A DNA stretch of 7,834 bases. Origin: a bacterium (lineage in GTDB: Bacteria; Cyanobacteriota; Vampirovibrionia; Obscuribacterales; Obscuribacteraceae). The notes under the pieces are model-generated. The model ran no database searches. It saw nothing but the letters and a program-made list of their open reading frames with translations, and had not been told where the DNA came from. Positions 6,184 through 7,834 of the stretch are shown in pieces (positions within the stretch are counted from its first letter, which is position 1; each line of letters starts with the position of its first letter). The stretch spans positions 1-7,834 of the forward strand of contig JAUIJG010000249.1 in assembly GCA_030431355.1 (NCBI GenBank), in the 5' to 3' direction. A program made the translations under genes and the position numbers.

Positions 6184-6208
6184 GTCTTCAGGTATTTAGG
6201 AAAGCAAT

Positions 6209-7816
6209 TTGGAAATTTCAGGAATAAAAGGTATGTCAGGTCTGTCAGGTCTTTTGGGTGTTTCAGTATCGTTGATAGTCAGGAACCGTTTTTTGAGTTT
6301 GCCCGATATATGTCCTCTGGGAAGGATAGTTACCCTGACTATATTTTCGCTTTTCTGTTTTTTCTTTTGTCAAACATCCTGCCAGGCTAAAATCAAGCTT
6401 TCCGGCTTGTTCAGCGATCATATGGTCATCCAGCGGGATGCTCCCATTAGAGTCTTTGGAAAAGCAGATCCTAAAGAGGTGCTGGGAGTTAAAATCGGAC
6501 CGAATAAGTGCGTAGCTTTTGCCGATGAAAACGGTAACTTTAACGCCACCTTAAAACCTCTACCTGTCGGAGGTCCATATGAGTTGAGCGTTGTGGGTTC
6601 GGAAAAGGTATTGGTCAAGGATATTCTTGTGGGAGAGGTCTGGCTTTGTTCCGGTCAATCCAACATGGTCCTCAGCAATCGTGACTCTCATCTTTCCGAG
6701 GTTGTGGCCACGCAACAATTTAACGAGAAAATGCGATTTCTGCAGCTACCGCCGAAGGTATCATCCAAAGAGGAATTTCGGGTGGATGCCAACTGGAAGA
6801 TTTTTAATAATGATACTGCCGTTGGTTGCTCGGCGGTGGCCACTGCTTTCGCCACTAAGATCAACGCCGAGACTGATATGCCGGTAGGAGTTATAGTGGC
6901 TGCTGTTGGTGGATCGCCTATACAGCCCTGGCTCTCTCGCGATGGTTTGAATTCCTATCCGGATGGCAGAGGTTTGATTCGTAAGATTGATGGTATCACC
7001 AGCGGTTTGAAGAAAAAGGGCATGCCGGTTCGCAATCTTTCCTTGAATGCTGAGGAGAGTAAGGGTAAAAAGATTGAAGATGATCCGGCTCGCCAGCTGT
7101 TTTTATCTCCCACCACCCTGTACAACACCATGATTGCGCCTCTGGTGCCTTACTCCTTGAGAGGGGTGCTCTGGTATCAGGGGGAGGCAAATGTCTACGA
7201 ATTCAGTGATTATAGTCATTATTTGACAAAGCTTATTCAGGACTGGCGGACAAGATTCGAGCAGCCGAAGCTGCCGTTCATATATGTTCAGTTAGCTCCC
7301 TACGGAGCAAAGCAGGTGATTCCGGCTATAACAAGCCCGGTGGCGGAGTTGAGATTCGCCCAGGCTAAAGTAGGGGTCCTACCTTTTGTCTACATGGCGG
7401 TTACGCTCGATTGTTGCCCAGTGAAGAAGCCGGATTGGCATGCTTCCGATAAGCGCAAAATAGGCAACCGCCTGGCGGAGATCGCTCTTGCCACCCAGTA
7501 CAACAAACCATACGCGTACAAGTCTCCCAGCCTCTTTACCCATGAACTGGAAGGTAACAAAGTTGTCCTTCATTTTAGAAATACCATGAAGAACTTGAAA
7601 GTGAATGGGGATTCTCTGGAGGGATTTGCCATCGCCGGGCCGGATGAAAAGTTATTCTGGGCCAGGGCTGAACTGGACGGAGATAAGGTTACTGTCTGGA
7701 GCGATAGAGTTAAGAAACCCCGGAAAGTCTTCTACGGATGGGCTGACAATCCCAAAGGTAATTTGTTGGGAGGTGGAAATCTACCTGCCGTTCCCTTTCA
7801 AATAGATGTAGAATAG
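6209..7816 (+). CDS. Exported sialate O-acetylesterase-family (SASA, SGNH-fold) esterase
   Basis: This protein of up to 535 aa resembles the SASA / sialate 9-O-acetylesterase family, SGNH-fold enzymes that remove acetyl groups from sialic acids or acetylated polysaccharides. Visible marks are 'LSGLFSDHMVIQRD' (64-77), the nucleophile block 'WLCSGQSNM' (145-153, Ser151), 'VAAVGGSPIQPWLS' (230-243), 'LYNTMIAPLVPYSLRGVLWYQGEAN' in segments from 304 to 328, and the D-x-H pair D409/H411 in 'DWHASDKRKIGNRLA'. A hydrophobic export segment lies at about 40-55, with likely cleavage near 'SCQA' (57-60). The start is unsure. TTG 6209 has TAGGA 7 nt upstream. ATG 6233 would give 527 aa. TTG 6293 has AGGAA 7 nt upstream and would give a normal 32-residue signal peptide and 507 aa. 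The real substrate is unknown; no sialic-acid genes are nearby. Confidence 0.87.
   Translation: MEISGIKGMSGLSGLLGVSVSLIVRNRFLSLPDICPLGRIVTLTIFSLFCFFFCQTSCQAKIKLSGLFSDHMVIQRDAPIRVFGKADPKEVLGVKIGPNKCVAFADENGNFNATLKPLPVGGPYELSVVGSEKVLVKDILVGEVWLCSGQSNMVLSNRDSHLSEVVATQQFNEKMRFLQLPPKVSSKEEFRVDANWKIFNNDTAVGCSAVATAFATKINAETDMPVGVIVAAVGGSPIQPWLSRDGLNSYPDGRGLIRKIDGITSGLKKKGMPVRNLSLNAEESKGKKIEDDPARQLFLSPTTLYNTMIAPLVPYSLRGVLWYQGEANVYEFSDYSHYLTKLIQDWRTRFEQPKLPFIYVQLAPYGAKQVIPAITSPVAELRFAQAKVGVLPFVYMAVTLDCCPVKKPDWHASDKRKIGNRLAEIALATQYNKPYAYKSPSLFTHELEGNKVVLHFRNTMKNLKVNGDSLEGFAIAGPDEKLFWARAELDGDKVTVWSDRVKKPRKVFYGWADNPKGNLLGGGNLPAVPFQIDVE
6235..6252 (+). repeat. Tandem 9-bp duplication in the esterase 5' end
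   Basis: GTCAGGTCT occurs twice back to back (6235-6243, 6244-6252), encoding S-G-L-S-G-L if translated. It lies in the N-terminal part that is absent from normal signal peptides, so it adds to doubt about whether this part is coding. Confidence 0.6.
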
Positions 7817-7834
7817 ATTAGCTTTGAATCGATG

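Larger units (their letters stand above)
5906..6208. other. Divergent intergenic region with several symmetric elements
   Basis: This 303-bp stretch separates the leftward secreted-protein gene from the rightward esterase gene. I see no open reading frame with a credible start here. It holds the leftward promoter candidate and leader hairpin, a 9-bp inverted repeat (6041-6071), the palindrome GGGACAGTCCC (6140-6150), and TAGAGTGCG repeated at 6165-6173 and 6175-6183. A TGTAAT (6156-6161) could be a rightward -10 box, but I find no good -35 partner. Much of the region is AT-rich, as expected for promoters. Confidence 0.6.

Noticed and set aside
7832..7834. ATG at the right edge as the start of a next gene
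   Set aside because: Only three bases are in the window and no ribosome site is evident. It cannot be judged.
1..7834. A defence, secretion or other novel multi-gene system
   Set aside because: All recognisable genes are housekeeping lipid and ribosome genes or single accessory enzymes, with no effector-sensor pairing, repeats array or mobile gene. Nothing supports such a system.

Overview
The window carries a compact housekeeping block for ribosome and fatty-acid/phospholipid synthesis, followed by three accessory genes with no obvious functional link to it. Base composition is roughly balanced by eye. No tRNA, rRNA, CRISPR array, prophage or insertion sequence is visible. Every call rests on reading the sequence, and no homology search was run.

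Region 1 (about 1-3982, plus strand) has the conserved bacterial order yceD-like (DUF177), rpmF, plsX, fabH, fabD. All five genes are intact. DUF177 and ribosomal protein L32 often sit together upstream of plsX. PlsX feeds acyl-phosphate into phospholipid synthesis, FabH starts fatty-acid chains from acetyl-CoA and malonyl-ACP, and FabD makes the malonyl-ACP. The plsX stop and fabH start share the bases GTGA, which suggests translational coupling. The block stops after fabD: the usual next genes, fabG and acpP, are absent. A perfect 13-bp inverted repeat without a T-tract lies between fabD and the convergent next gene.

Region 2 (4073-5905, minus strand) has, in transcription order, a small secreted Tyr/Asn/Gly/Ser-rich protein of unknown function and then a saccharopine dehydrogenase-family NAD(P)-dependent oxidoreductase. 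The 132-bp gap between them holds a mixed direct/inverted repeat and a plausible promoter for the oxidoreductase, so the two genes may be transcribed separately.

Region 3 (5906-6208) is a 303-bp divergent intergenic region. It holds a leftward promoter candidate, a leader hairpin, a perfect 9-bp inverted repeat, the palindrome GGGACAGTCCC and a short direct repeat. Region 4 (6209-7816, plus) encodes an exported SGNH-fold esterase of the sialate O-acetylesterase (SASA) family. Its exact start is uncertain.

Organism: a bacterium. The gene order, the frequent non-ATG starts (TTG, GTG) with recognisable Shine-Dalgarno sites, and the general look of the proteins would fit a non-photosynthetic Cyanobacteriota lineage (Vampirovibrionia/Obscuribacterales-like). 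This is a low-confidence impression, and the gene order alone occurs in many phyla. I found no convincing new multi-gene system. The items most worth checking are the unrecognised secreted protein, the structured divergent intergenic region and the unusual N-terminus of the esterase.
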